Shown: positions 24,595 to 33,204 of the stretch, piece after piece
Layout of the letters: each line of letters opens with the position of its first letter
Position numbering within the stretch: position 1 is the first letter of the stretch
Origin: CAVRXQ01 sp963838845
GTDB taxonomy: Bacteria; Actinomycetota; Acidimicrobiia; Acidimicrobiales; Bog-793
Assembly (NCBI GenBank): GCA_963838845.1
Contig: CAWISR010000002.1
Span: 372,001 to 436,000, forward strand
Direction of reading: 5' to 3'
DNA: 64,000 nt
Notes under the pieces: generated by a model
Database searches by the model: none
What the model was told of the DNA's origin: nothing
What the model saw: only the letters and a program-made list of their open reading frames with translations
Made by a program: the position numbers and the translations under genes

Positions 24595-27500
24595 ATGAGT
24601 TCGCAGCGCGGCGGAACGTTGCGGGGAAGCGTCGTCAGCAAAGGAGGCCTCGTCTACCTCGCGGCCACGGCGTTGGCGAACGTAGGGAACTTCTTGTTCC
24701 ATGCCGTCGTTAGCCATCAGGTGGGTCCCGCACGCTATGGAGCCCTTTCGGCGCTTCTCAACATCGTCACCATCGTTTCGGTACCGCTCCTTGCGCTTCA
24801 GACCGCCGCCGTCCAAGCGTTCGTCGCACATAACGGACAACGAGTCGGTGTCCGCAAGCTTCTGCAACGAGCCCTAGTCGTCGGAACCGCCGTCGCCGGG
24901 GCGCTAATTCTTGTCTCTCCGTTGCTCGCGAGTTATCTCAAGCTCGGGTCGATTCTTCCCCTGGCCGTCGCGTCGACATGGTTCGTCACCGCGCTCGCAG
25001 CTAGTGCGTTTGGGGGAGTGCTGATCGGCCAACTCCGTTTCACCATCTGTGCGGTCGCGGTTCTCGCCGGCGCAGTCGTCCGTCTCGCGCTTGGTTACGT
25101 GTTAGGTCGTCTTGCCCCCGGCATCGAGGGTGCGTTGATCGCGACAAGTGCGGCAGGAGTGGTGACATTCGGCGTCGTTGCCTGGTCGTTGCGCTCGGAT
25201 CTTCGGGTTCGCCGTCCCCAGCTTCGTGTCTCGGCGGGTGCCTTAACGTGGTCGCTCGTCGCATTGAGCGGTATCGCGGCACTCGTCGGGGTCGACACTG
25301 TGCTCGCGCGTCACCTCTACGGTTCGGTCCTCTCGGGTCGCTACGCCGCCGCAGCGACAGCAGCGCACATTGCCATGCTTGCCTCCGGTGCCCTCGGCAC
25401 CATCGTTTTCCCACGGTTCGTCAACGAGAAGCGAGCGACCGCCCGACGTGATCTGGTTGTGTCGTGCGCTTTGGCGGGTGCTATCGGGCTTGTGACGGCG
25501 AGTGTGCTTTGGCGCGCACACCACATCGTGATCGAGTTGCTGTTCGGATCGCGCTTCGAAGGATTCACGGGATTCGGCATCTTGTGCATCGAGTCTGCCG
25601 TTCTCGGTGTCGGAAGCATCCTTGTGTACTACGTCATCGCTCGGCGGCCATTTGCGGCAGTGATTCCCTGGATTTCGCTAACCGTTGTGATTGTTGAGGC
25701 CGAGCTTTACCGACCCCGCCCGCTCGTCCTCGCTTGGTCAATGCTCGCCGCAGCAGGATTCACCGTCGTCGTCATGGCGACGCTTGTTGCTGTGGCTCCA
25801 GCGACGAGACGTACGAGGGCGCATTCCCGACCTGGTGCAGCTGAACCGAGTTGGCCGCTCGCGAAAACTAACGAGTTCGACTTACCGCTTCCTAACGAGC
25901 TCGACCTGTCGCTCGTGATTCCCTATTACAACCCGGGCCATCGTTTGGGTCAGCACGTCGAAGCTCTCCTCGAAGTGCTCCGCAGGAGCTCGCTTTCATT
26001 CGAGGTGATCGCGGTGTCCGACGGGACGCGCGATGGGAGCGACTACCGCCTCGAGGACCTGGGAACGGAGCTCAGCGTGGTTCGTCTTCGGACGAATCGT
26101 GGAAAAGGAGCAGCGCTTCGGACAGGCTTCATCCGGGGACGCGGCCGCTACCTGGGTTTCATCGACGGAGACGGCGACATTCCGGCGGGGGAGCTTGAGC
26201 GCTTCATCTCGTTGATTATCGACGAGGGTCCCGACATGGCCATCGGAAGTAAATGGCATCCAGGCTCAGACATCAACGCTTCCCTCGTTCGGCGCGTCTA
26301 CTCCCTAATCTTCCAAGTTTTTGTCCGAGTGCTGACACGCATCGATGTCACCGACACTCAAGCCGGTTTGAAGCTCATCCGACGAGAGCTTCTGCTACGG
26401 ACACTGCCAGTTCTTCAGGAGAAAGGTTTCCTTCTCGATCTGGAGCTCCTTGCGCTCGCGCGTCAGCTTGGCTATTCGAAGATCGCCGAGTTGCCCATTC
26501 GGATTAGCGATCGACTGAGAACCACGATTTCACCAAGAATCGCGATCGCGATGGCGGCTCGGGTGTTCGTCCTGAGTTGGCGCCTTTATGTCTCGCACCA
26601 GTACACGAACACACTTCAGCGAACGAAGCAGCGATCGGTTCTCGAGGCGGCAACAAACAGAGTTGAAAGCGCAAATCCTCCACGTCGTCTGCGGATCCTG
26701 TTCTGCAACTGGCGTGACCTCGCTCATCCGGCGGCAGGGGGCGCCGAAGTATGGACTCACGAGGTCGCAAAAGCTCTCGTCGAGTCCGGCCACGCGGTCA
26801 CCGTGTTTTGTGCCGAGGTTGTGGGCCGACCGTCTTCAGAGGTGGTCGACGGGGTGCGTTATCTCCGACGTGGCAGCAGATTCGGGGTTTACCGGGCCGC
26901 GCGCAGCTTTTACCGCCGCGAAGGGCGCGGCCGCTTCGATCTCGTCATCGACGAGGTCAGCACGCGTCCGTTCGGCTGCGCAAGGTGGGTGAAGGATGCA
27001 CCGAGTATCTGCGTGGTGCACCAGTTGGCAAGAGAAATTTGGTTGTACGAGATGCCGCTACCGATGGCGCTCGCGGGACGCTATTTTCTCGAGCGACATT
27101 GGCTTCGCTCCATCCGCAGCGCGCGGGTCCTCGCCGTCTCGGAGTCGACCAAGAAGTCGTTGCACGAAATCGGCATACGAGATGTCATGGTGGTGCCGGA
27201 AGGCTTCCGGGCTCCGACGCTTAGCCGCTACCAGAAAGAGGAACAGCCGACCGTCTGTTGGGTGGGACGGCTTGCCGCGAACAAACGACCTGATCACGCA
27301 GTCCGTGCATTTGCCCTCGTCAAAGCTTCGCTGCCCGACGCCAAACTTTGGGTCATCGGCGCGGGCCCCTTGCAGGCGGCGCTCGCGCGCTCGTCGCCTC
27401 CCGATGTTCAATTCTTCGGCCGCGTCGACGACGACAAGAAGCTCGAACTGCTTGGTCGCTCCCACGCCGTCATGGCGACGTCGGTTCGAGAGGGCTGGGG

Positions 27501-30500
27501 TCTGACGGTCACGGAGGCCGCGGCGGTCGGCACGCCGGCGATCGGCTACGCAGTTCCAGGTTTGATCGACTCGATCACTGCGTCTGGCGGTTACCTCGTC
27601 GCTCCGAGCGTAGAAGAGCTAGGTGACGAGCTCGTCCGACGCCTTCCGGCACTCGTGAAGGGCGAAGCCCAGACCGTCCATCCCGGAGGAGTCGTTCCTT
27701 GGCCAGAGGTCGCACGGCGACTCTTTGTCGCCGTGGGCGGGGCCGAGGGCGCTTCGCTCCAAACCTCCGGGTTCCTGTCCCATCCTGCACTTGACGAAAA
27801 GTTCGCTGCCCCTCGGTCGAAACGCCTCTCGGATCCGTGGCTCGCATCGTCGTCTTATTGGCGCCAGCACTCGCGCCGTATGCGGCGACATCCGGCTCTG
27901 CGTCGAGACCGAGTATTAGGACTGCGCGGCTTCGCACTGGTTCGATGGACTCTGGCGGCGATTGGCATCGTCGCGCTCGCCGGGACGGCGGCAACCACCC
28001 CATACGCGTGGCTCTCGGAGCGGCTCGCGAACGTCGCTCTTTTCGCACTTGGTGCCGCATCAATATTGCTTTTCGTCGAAACGTGGAGGAAAAGACGGGA
28101 GCGCGGCTCGTGGCTCCCGCTTCGAGGGACTCGAAGCGCATGGAGGAGGACGACGCTGTTCGTCGCGGGTGCCGCGACGGTCGTTTGTCAGAGCTGGTTC
28201 GTCCCGGGCGGAGCGATTGCCGGTGGAGACATAGCTCCACCTGAAGGTACCGCGTGGCTCAGTCACCTCTTCGTTCCGTATGGCTGGTCAGGTTCGAACC
28301 TCGGAGGACCGGCGAACAACGAGGTCCAGCTGCCTTGGGCAGGAGTGCTGTGGGTCGTCACTCGCATCGGCGGATCCGCGGTTCTAGCCCAGCGGGTCTG
28401 GATAACCCTTCTCGTGGTGAGCGCGGCCCTCGCCGCGCTGTACCTGCTGCGCCTGCTCGGGTGTGGGCCCGGAGCTTCCGCCGTTGGCGCCTTGGCCTAT
28501 GTGTTGAACGCGCACGTCGTCAGTGCGGTGGCCCCGAACACCGTCTATTTGGCGGCACTTGTGCTATTCCCCGCTCTTCCGGCTCTTATCCTCGCGGCCA
28601 CTCGGCGCCGCCTCCCAATCTGGGCGACGGTCGCGCTATTTGCCTGCAGCGCTCCGTTGGTCGGCTACGCGTATCAGAACCCTCCGCTTGTTCTTCCGGT
28701 GATCGCCGCCGTCATCGTGACCGTGCTGCTGGCGGCGCTCCTCGGTGGTCGCGACGGAGCAAAGCGTGCGGCTCTAGTGGCGCTTTCAGGAGGAATCCTT
28801 CTCGTCATTTGCAGTGCGTACTGGATCGTCCCAGCCTTCCTCCAGGCTCACGTGGCGCCGGTGAACACGTTGGCATCGCTCAGTTCGTGGACGTGGACCG
28901 AGCAGCGGGCAACGACCGCCAACGCCTTCTGGCTCAACACGGACTGGGGGTGGATTTACAATTACTACTACCCGTTCGCACCGAGTTACAGCGCCTTTCC
29001 GCTTGTCCTGCTCCGCTTCCTGCCTCCCATCGCGGCGTTTGCGGCGCTGCTGCTGCCCTCATCACGCGGCGGAGACAGAATTGCCAACAAGCGCCTTCTG
29101 CTGGTGGCACTTATCGCCTGCTGTTCTCTCCTGCTGATCGCGCTCAGCACAGGAACGAACCCTCCCGGTTCGGTGCTTTTCGATCGCCTTTATTCGCTCC
29201 CGTTCGGATGGCTCCTTCGCGAACCCGGGCGCTTCCTTCTTGTCGTCGCTCTTTGCTACGCGGCTCTGATTGCCATCGGTGTCGACGCCCTGGCCAGAGG
29301 CGTGAGGGCGGCAGCGTTCGTCGACTTCCTGACTAACTCTCGACTGCGCAAGGCGACGGCCGGTGCTGCATTTGCCGCCTTGATCGTCGCCCCCGGATAC
29401 CCCTTGCTCACCGGTCAGATCGTTCCGTCGTCGCGCGGCGTTTTTCCCTCGGACCATGTGGAGCTACCGAAGTACTGGACGCAAATGGCTTCGGTTGTCA
29501 ATCACTTGAAGCAGGCGGGAGCGGTGCTCGTGCTGCCCACGGACGACTTCTACCAAATGCCTTACAAATGGGGGTACTACGGCAACGACGGCTTCATTGT
29601 GGACCTCATTCGCCGCTCTGTCCTCGATCCAGCGGTACAGGGTTACACGCCGGCGGCGAGCGCGCTCTACTCAGATGTCCAACTAGTTTCGAGCTCACTC
29701 CTCTATCGACAGTGGCGCGAAGTTGAGATGACTCTGGCCGCGCTGCGGGTTCGTTACGTGCTCGTGCGCGGCGATATCGATTCCTCCTTTCCCGGGCGTC
29801 ACATCACGTCTCCCGCGCGTCTCGTTCGCGCCCTTCACGAAGACCCAGAGATGCACCTCGCCTCCAGCGCTGGCCCACTCCGGCTGTATATGAGCAATAC
29901 CTCGCTGCCCCCATCGCTTTCCAAGGAGGCGTCGGTCTTCACACCGCAACGGTCGCCGGATCTTGCAGCGCTCGCCTTGCTCCCCAATGGAAGCGCGTTG
30001 GTCACGAGCCCGGCCGTGCGCGCGCCGTTCCTCGTTCAGCTGCCAGCGATCACTCGATGGACGATGACGCAACGAACTCTGGTAGAGGAGTTCCGCGTCC
30101 CTCAGGCGAAAATGTTGAGCGTGGCGAAGCTCTATCCTCGCCATCCGGCGCTCGAACGCCTAAACCGCGGCAAGGAGACAATCGCCGGCGTCGAAGTACG
30201 ACGCAAAGCGGGCAACCTACTTCGGTTCACCATACGCCTCGGTCCCTCGGTGCTCCGAGCGACCTCGAAAGCTGACGGCGGTTGGGGCACCGTCCAGGAT
30301 TGCGCCGCCTTCAATCCGAACAGCGCCGCCCTACACGCGCGTCTTGTCTCCAGTCCGGGTCGAGGGCCGGTCATCGAGCTGTCGGCACTCGGGGACAGAG
30401 CCTGTGTAAGTCGGCCGGTGGCGACAACCGGTCCAGTGTTCATCTCGCTCGACGCCCGCGGGTTGTCCGGCGCCGGCCCCGAACTGTGCCTTTGGGAGCT

Positions 30501-30996
30501 CCCGGCTCGGCGCTGTGCCTCACTTCCCGCTTTGCCGACCTCAACGAAATGGATGAGTTATCGAGCTGTGGCCGAGGTCCCTTCCGGACAACACGCCTCG
30601 CTCTTCCTCTATGCGCCTACCTATGTCGCTGGCGAGCGGACGGTTGCCGAGTTCACGTCGGTATCCGTCCGGCGTTTGCTCGCCGATCCTCCGACTCTTG
30701 ACGTCGTCGGAGTCGGAGGATCCGAACGGCGACCCGACGAGCACCTTTGGGTGGCAGGCATGGGTGCCGACAGCGGTTGGCGATCCTTGAGCGGTACGCC
30801 GGTGACGGTTGACGGTGTGCTTTCGGGCTGGCTCACCGCGAGAGGGGGAAGGGCGCCGCGCCTTTCGTTCGAGCCGGAACCATTCGTAACCGCCGGTGAG
30901 CTGGCGAGTCTTGTGGCGTCATTGGTTGTCGTGTTGCTCATCATCGTCGGCTTGGTCGCCATGATCTCGAGACGGCGCGGGAAGGTCCGAATCTGA
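24595..30996 (+). CDS. Four-part fusion: flippase, GT2, GT4 and GT-C-like membrane domain
   Basis: One uninterrupted 2133-codon frame. Residues 1-410: a polytopic flippase-like region starting 'VYLAATALANVGNFLFHAVV', like Wzx/MATE exporters. Residues 435-690: a GT2 (DPM1-like) domain, 'DLSLVIPYYNPGHRLGQHVE', 'NRGKGAALRTGFIRGRGRYL', 'GFIDGDGDIPAGEL'. Residues 698-1050: a GT4 domain, 'AAGGAEVWTHEVAKALVESG', 'VCWVGRLAANKRPDHAV', 'EGWGLTVTEAAAVGTPAIG'. Residues 1110-2133: a polytopic region with 'GGDIAPPEGTAWLSHLFVPY' and 'LREPGRFLLVVALCYAAL', a large extracytoplasmic part and a final TM ('SLVASLVVVLLIIVGLVAMI'), reminiscent of AftD/YfhO-type GT-C proteins. GAAGG precedes the ATG; the stop overlaps the next start (ATGA). 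Probably couples sugar transfer and export in one polypeptide. Confidence 0.85.
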   Translation: MSSQRGGTLRGSVVSKGGLVYLAATALANVGNFLFHAVVSHQVGPARYGALSALLNIVTIVSVPLLALQTAAVQAFVAHNGQRVGVRKLLQRALVVGTAVAGALILVSPLLASYLKLGSILPLAVASTWFVTALAASAFGGVLIGQLRFTICAVAVLAGAVVRLALGYVLGRLAPGIEGALIATSAAGVVTFGVVAWSLRSDLRVRRPQLRVSAGALTWSLVALSGIAALVGVDTVLARHLYGSVLSGRYAAAATAAHIAMLASGALGTIVFPRFVNEKRATARRDLVVSCALAGAIGLVTASVLWRAHHIVIELLFGSRFEGFTGFGILCIESAVLGVGSILVYYVIARRPFAAVIPWISLTVVIVEAELYRPRPLVLAWSMLAAAGFTVVVMATLVAVAPATRRTRAHSRPGAAEPSWPLAKTNEFDLPLPNELDLSLVIPYYNPGHRLGQHVEALLEVLRRSSLSFEVIAVSDGTRDGSDYRLEDLGTELSVVRLRTNRGKGAALRTGFIRGRGRYLGFIDGDGDIPAGELERFISLIIDEGPDMAIGSKWHPGSDINASLVRRVYSLIFQVFVRVLTRIDVTDTQAGLKLIRRELLLRTLPVLQEKGFLLDLELLALARQLGYSKIAELPIRISDRLRTTISPRIAIAMAARVFVLSWRLYVSHQYTNTLQRTKQRSVLEAATNRVESANPPRRLRILFCNWRDLAHPAAGGAEVWTHEVAKALVESGHAVTVFCAEVVGRPSSEVVDGVRYLRRGSRFGVYRAARSFYRREGRGRFDLVIDEVSTRPFGCARWVKDAPSICVVHQLAREIWLYEMPLPMALAGRYFLERHWLRSIRSARVLAVSESTKKSLHEIGIRDVMVVPEGFRAPTLSRYQKEEQPTVCWVGRLAANKRPDHAVRAFALVKASLPDAKLWVIGAGPLQAALARSSPPDVQFFGRVDDDKKLELLGRSHAVMATSVREGWGLTVTEAAAVGTPAIGYAVPGLIDSITASGGYLVAPSVEELGDELVRRLPALVKGEAQTVHPGGVVPWPEVARRLFVAVGGAEGASLQTSGFLSHPALDEKFAAPRSKRLSDPWLASSSYWRQHSRRMRRHPALRRDRVLGLRGFALVRWTLAAIGIVALAGTAATTPYAWLSERLANVALFALGAASILLFVETWRKRRERGSWLPLRGTRSAWRRTTLFVAGAATVVCQSWFVPGGAIAGGDIAPPEGTAWLSHLFVPYGWSGSNLGGPANNEVQLPWAGVLWVVTRIGGSAVLAQRVWITLLVVSAALAALYLLRLLGCGPGASAVGALAYVLNAHVVSAVAPNTVYLAALVLFPALPALILAATRRRLPIWATVALFACSAPLVGYAYQNPPLVLPVIAAVIVTVLLAALLGGRDGAKRAALVALSGGILLVICSAYWIVPAFLQAHVAPVNTLASLSSWTWTEQRATTANAFWLNTDWGWIYNYYYPFAPSYSAFPLVLLRFLPPIAAFAALLLPSSRGGDRIANKRLLLVALIACCSLLLIALSTGTNPPGSVLFDRLYSLPFGWLLREPGRFLLVVALCYAALIAIGVDALARGVRAAAFVDFLTNSRLRKATAGAAFAALIVAPGYPLLTGQIVPSSRGVFPSDHVELPKYWTQMASVVNHLKQAGAVLVLPTDDFYQMPYKWGYYGNDGFIVDLIRRSVLDPAVQGYTPAASALYSDVQLVSSSLLYRQWREVEMTLAALRVRYVLVRGDIDSSFPGRHITSPARLVRALHEDPEMHLASSAGPLRLYMSNTSLPPSLSKEASVFTPQRSPDLAALALLPNGSALVTSPAVRAPFLVQLPAITRWTMTQRTLVEEFRVPQAKMLSVAKLYPRHPALERLNRGKETIAGVEVRRKAGNLLRFTIRLGPSVLRATSKADGGWGTVQDCAAFNPNSAALHARLVSSPGRGPVIELSALGDRACVSRPVATTGPVFISLDARGLSGAGPELCLWELPARRCASLPALPTSTKWMSYRAVAEVPSGQHASLFLYAPTYVAGERTVAEFTSVSVRRLLADPPTLDVVGVGGSERRPDEHLWVAGMGADSGWRSLSGTPVTVDGVLSGWLTARGGRAPRLSFEPEPFVTAGELASLVASLVVVLLIIVGLVAMISRRRGKVRI

Positions 30997-32153
30997 TGAC
31001 CGATGTTCGAGGGACGGAAGCCTCCGTCGCGGGAATGCGTGAGGTCGTGCATCCATCGGCTTCCGGATCGATTCAACGTGCTCTTGGCCCAGAAGGGACG
31101 TCCAGGACTGATGCAAGGTTCCATGGCGATGGCGTGGGCGCGCGCCCGATTCTCTCGGTCGTGGTCCCAACTCACAATCGCGCCGAACTGGTGTTGCGTT
31201 GTGTCGAATCGGTTCGAGCAGCGGGTCACCATAATCACGACCTCGAGGTGATCGTGGTGGCGGACAAATGCACCGATGGGACTCCCGAGCTCTTGCGAAG
31301 GTCGCAACCGTCGGTCCTCGTGATCGAGACTGAAGGTCAAAGCTGGTGCCACGGGAGCCGCGCGCTCGGAGCCCGGCATGCATCGGGTTCGATCGTGTTC
31401 TGCCTGGACGATGACAACATCGTCGCGTCCCGATGTCTCGAGTTGCTAGTCGATGCCATGCAAGCTCACCCCGACTTCGCTGTGATCGCAGCCGTTACGG
31501 TCGCAGCAACAAACCCGGAGATCGTGTGGCATCGGGGGGTTCGAGTCACTTACTCAGGTCGCGCTCGGGCAATCGACCGGGGACTGATGGTCCGACACTT
31601 GCGGCAACCGAACGTGGTCCTGCCGGTCGACATGACGCCGAACGCGTTCGCGATCCGTGCCGAGCACTCGGAGGCTGCTCTTGCCGAGGTGGCGCGCTTC
31701 CTTCCTCACAACTGGTCCGAATGGGGAATGTGTTTCGCGATACGCCAGCGGGGTTTCAAGGCTGGATGTCTCGCGTCCGCAGTCGTCGTACACGACAATG
31801 ACCGGGCGGCGGGCCTATTGACGCATCTCGACATTGCGACGGTTCGCGACCAGTCGCGGAGCCGGATCGTTGCCCGCCGTATGATCCGGCCCTCGGTGGG
31901 TCACGCGCTGGCTTACTGGGCGTTTAACTTCCCGGCGTCGTTGGCGATCTACGGCTATCACATTGCCCGAGGCCCTCGCCGTAGGCGGTTGCTTCGGGAG
32001 TTCGTCGTGGGACTCTTTGAAGGAATCGTCATCACGGTGCCCGAGGCGACCACATGGACACAATCCTCCAGCGACCAGACGACACGACGGAAGCGCATCT
32101 CGCGAGCGAGCCACGTCCCCGGGACGCCTTCCGGTTTGATTAGCCGAAAGTGA
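30996..32153 (+). CDS. Glycosyltransferase family 2 protein
   Basis: A 385-residue GT-A enzyme: 'ILSVVVPTHNRAELVLRCVE' starts the fold at about residue 52, 'DLEVIVVADKCTDGTPELL' and 'GSIVFCLDDDNIVASRCLE' hold the nucleotide-sugar and metal (DDD) sites, and 'PHNWSEWGMCFAIRQRGFKA' contains a base-like 'EWGMC' in place of the more common ED acceptor motif. The N-terminal 50 residues are disordered. It overlaps the giant fusion by four bases (ATGA), so translation is coupled and both work on the same glycan. Sugar specificity cannot be read from the sequence. Confidence 0.85.
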   Translation: MTDVRGTEASVAGMREVVHPSASGSIQRALGPEGTSRTDARFHGDGVGARPILSVVVPTHNRAELVLRCVESVRAAGHHNHDLEVIVVADKCTDGTPELLRRSQPSVLVIETEGQSWCHGSRALGARHASGSIVFCLDDDNIVASRCLELLVDAMQAHPDFAVIAAVTVAATNPEIVWHRGVRVTYSGRARAIDRGLMVRHLRQPNVVLPVDMTPNAFAIRAEHSEAALAEVARFLPHNWSEWGMCFAIRQRGFKAGCLASAVVVHDNDRAAGLLTHLDIATVRDQSRSRIVARRMIRPSVGHALAYWAFNFPASLAIYGYHIARGPRRRRLLREFVVGLFEGIVITVPEATTWTQSSSDQTTRRKRISRASHVPGTPSGLISRK

Positions 32154-32346
32154 AGGTGCTAGTGGTGCTGTGTCTTCGTGCCCGGATTTTCCCGAAGCTT
32201 GCCAGACGGGCCGAGCGCGGCCCGTCTTCTTTGGATCGTCTGTCCCGACGTTCGGACACCAGCGGCAGGTGTTCGGGACGACATCACGCGCTTTGGCGAG
32301 GCGCGGTCGCCTATCACCGGCCCGTCGGAAGGGAATAAGGGTTCGT

Positions 32347-33126
32347 ATGAACGTCAGCGCCAAGGATCCTCGCCGAACGCCTTCCAGAGTCGGGATGGAA
32401 GCGCGTCGGTCGGTCGGGCGTGTCGGGCACCTAAGAGCTCTACACCGGCCGAGCACTAGCGGGTTGTGCGTCGCCGACGAACAGCTCCTGCGCCGGATCT
32501 CATCACTTACGTTGCTTCCCACTGACCGCCTCGTATCTCTATTGACGCACGTCGATGTGGTGATCAAAGAGGGAGTCCCCGGGAATTTCGTCGAATGCGG
32601 CGTGTGGCGCGGTGGCGCCAGCTTCTTAATGGCGTTGCGGGCTGAGACGGCTGGCGTCGGCGACCGAACGGTGTGGATGTTCGACTCTTTCGAGGGTCTG
32701 CCCTCGCCGACGGTCCGTGACGGGAGGCGGGCTCGATCGTGGGCGCGGGGGCGGAGTCCTCGGACGCATTTCGACAACTGCCAGGTTGACGAGGCGGACG
32801 TCCGCGCTGCGGCGAAGGACCTCGGCCTTACGAAGCGCGTGCGCATCGTGAAGGGCTGGTTCCAGGATTCCCTTCCGAAACTGCTTGGCGAGGTTGGTGA
32901 GGTTTCCATTCTGCGGATCGATTGCGATTGGTACGACAGCGTCCGGACCTGCTTGTCGCTCATGTTCGGTGTCGTGGCTCCGGGTGGTTTCGTCATTCTC
33001 GACGACTACTACGACTGGCGAGGTTGCGCCGAGGCGGTTCACGATTTCTTGCGCGAGCGCCGAATTCCACTCCGCGTGCGTCGGGACGGCTCGTGCGCGT
33101 TTATCCGCGTGCCGAGTGCGCTGTGA
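32347..33126 (+). CDS. TylF/macrocin-O-methyltransferase-like protein
   Basis: A 259-residue SAM-dependent methyltransferase of the TylF group (PF05711): 'GNFVECGVWRGGASFLMAL' is the SAM motif, followed by 'VWMFDSFEGLPSP', 'VRIVKGWFQDSLPKLL', 'SILRIDCDWYDSVRTCLSLM' and 'GGFVILDDYYDWRGCAEAV'; the DxD and 'DDYYDW' acidic residues bind metal. In polysaccharide clusters such enzymes O-methylate sugar hydroxyls. I start at the ATG at 32347; an in-frame start at 32170 would add an Arg-rich, unlikely segment. Confidence 0.85.
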   Translation: MNVSAKDPRRTPSRVGMEARRSVGRVGHLRALHRPSTSGLCVADEQLLRRISSLTLLPTDRLVSLLTHVDVVIKEGVPGNFVECGVWRGGASFLMALRAETAGVGDRTVWMFDSFEGLPSPTVRDGRRARSWARGRSPRTHFDNCQVDEADVRAAAKDLGLTKRVRIVKGWFQDSLPKLLGEVGEVSILRIDCDWYDSVRTCLSLMFGVVAPGGFVILDDYYDWRGCAEAVHDFLRERRIPLRVRRDGSCAFIRVPSAL

Positions 33127-33204
33127 TGTCGTCTGGTTGCATCCCAGGCGCTTTCATCTTCGGGCTAAACGACGACAACTGATGAAGAAAGGAGGGAATG
33201 AAGA

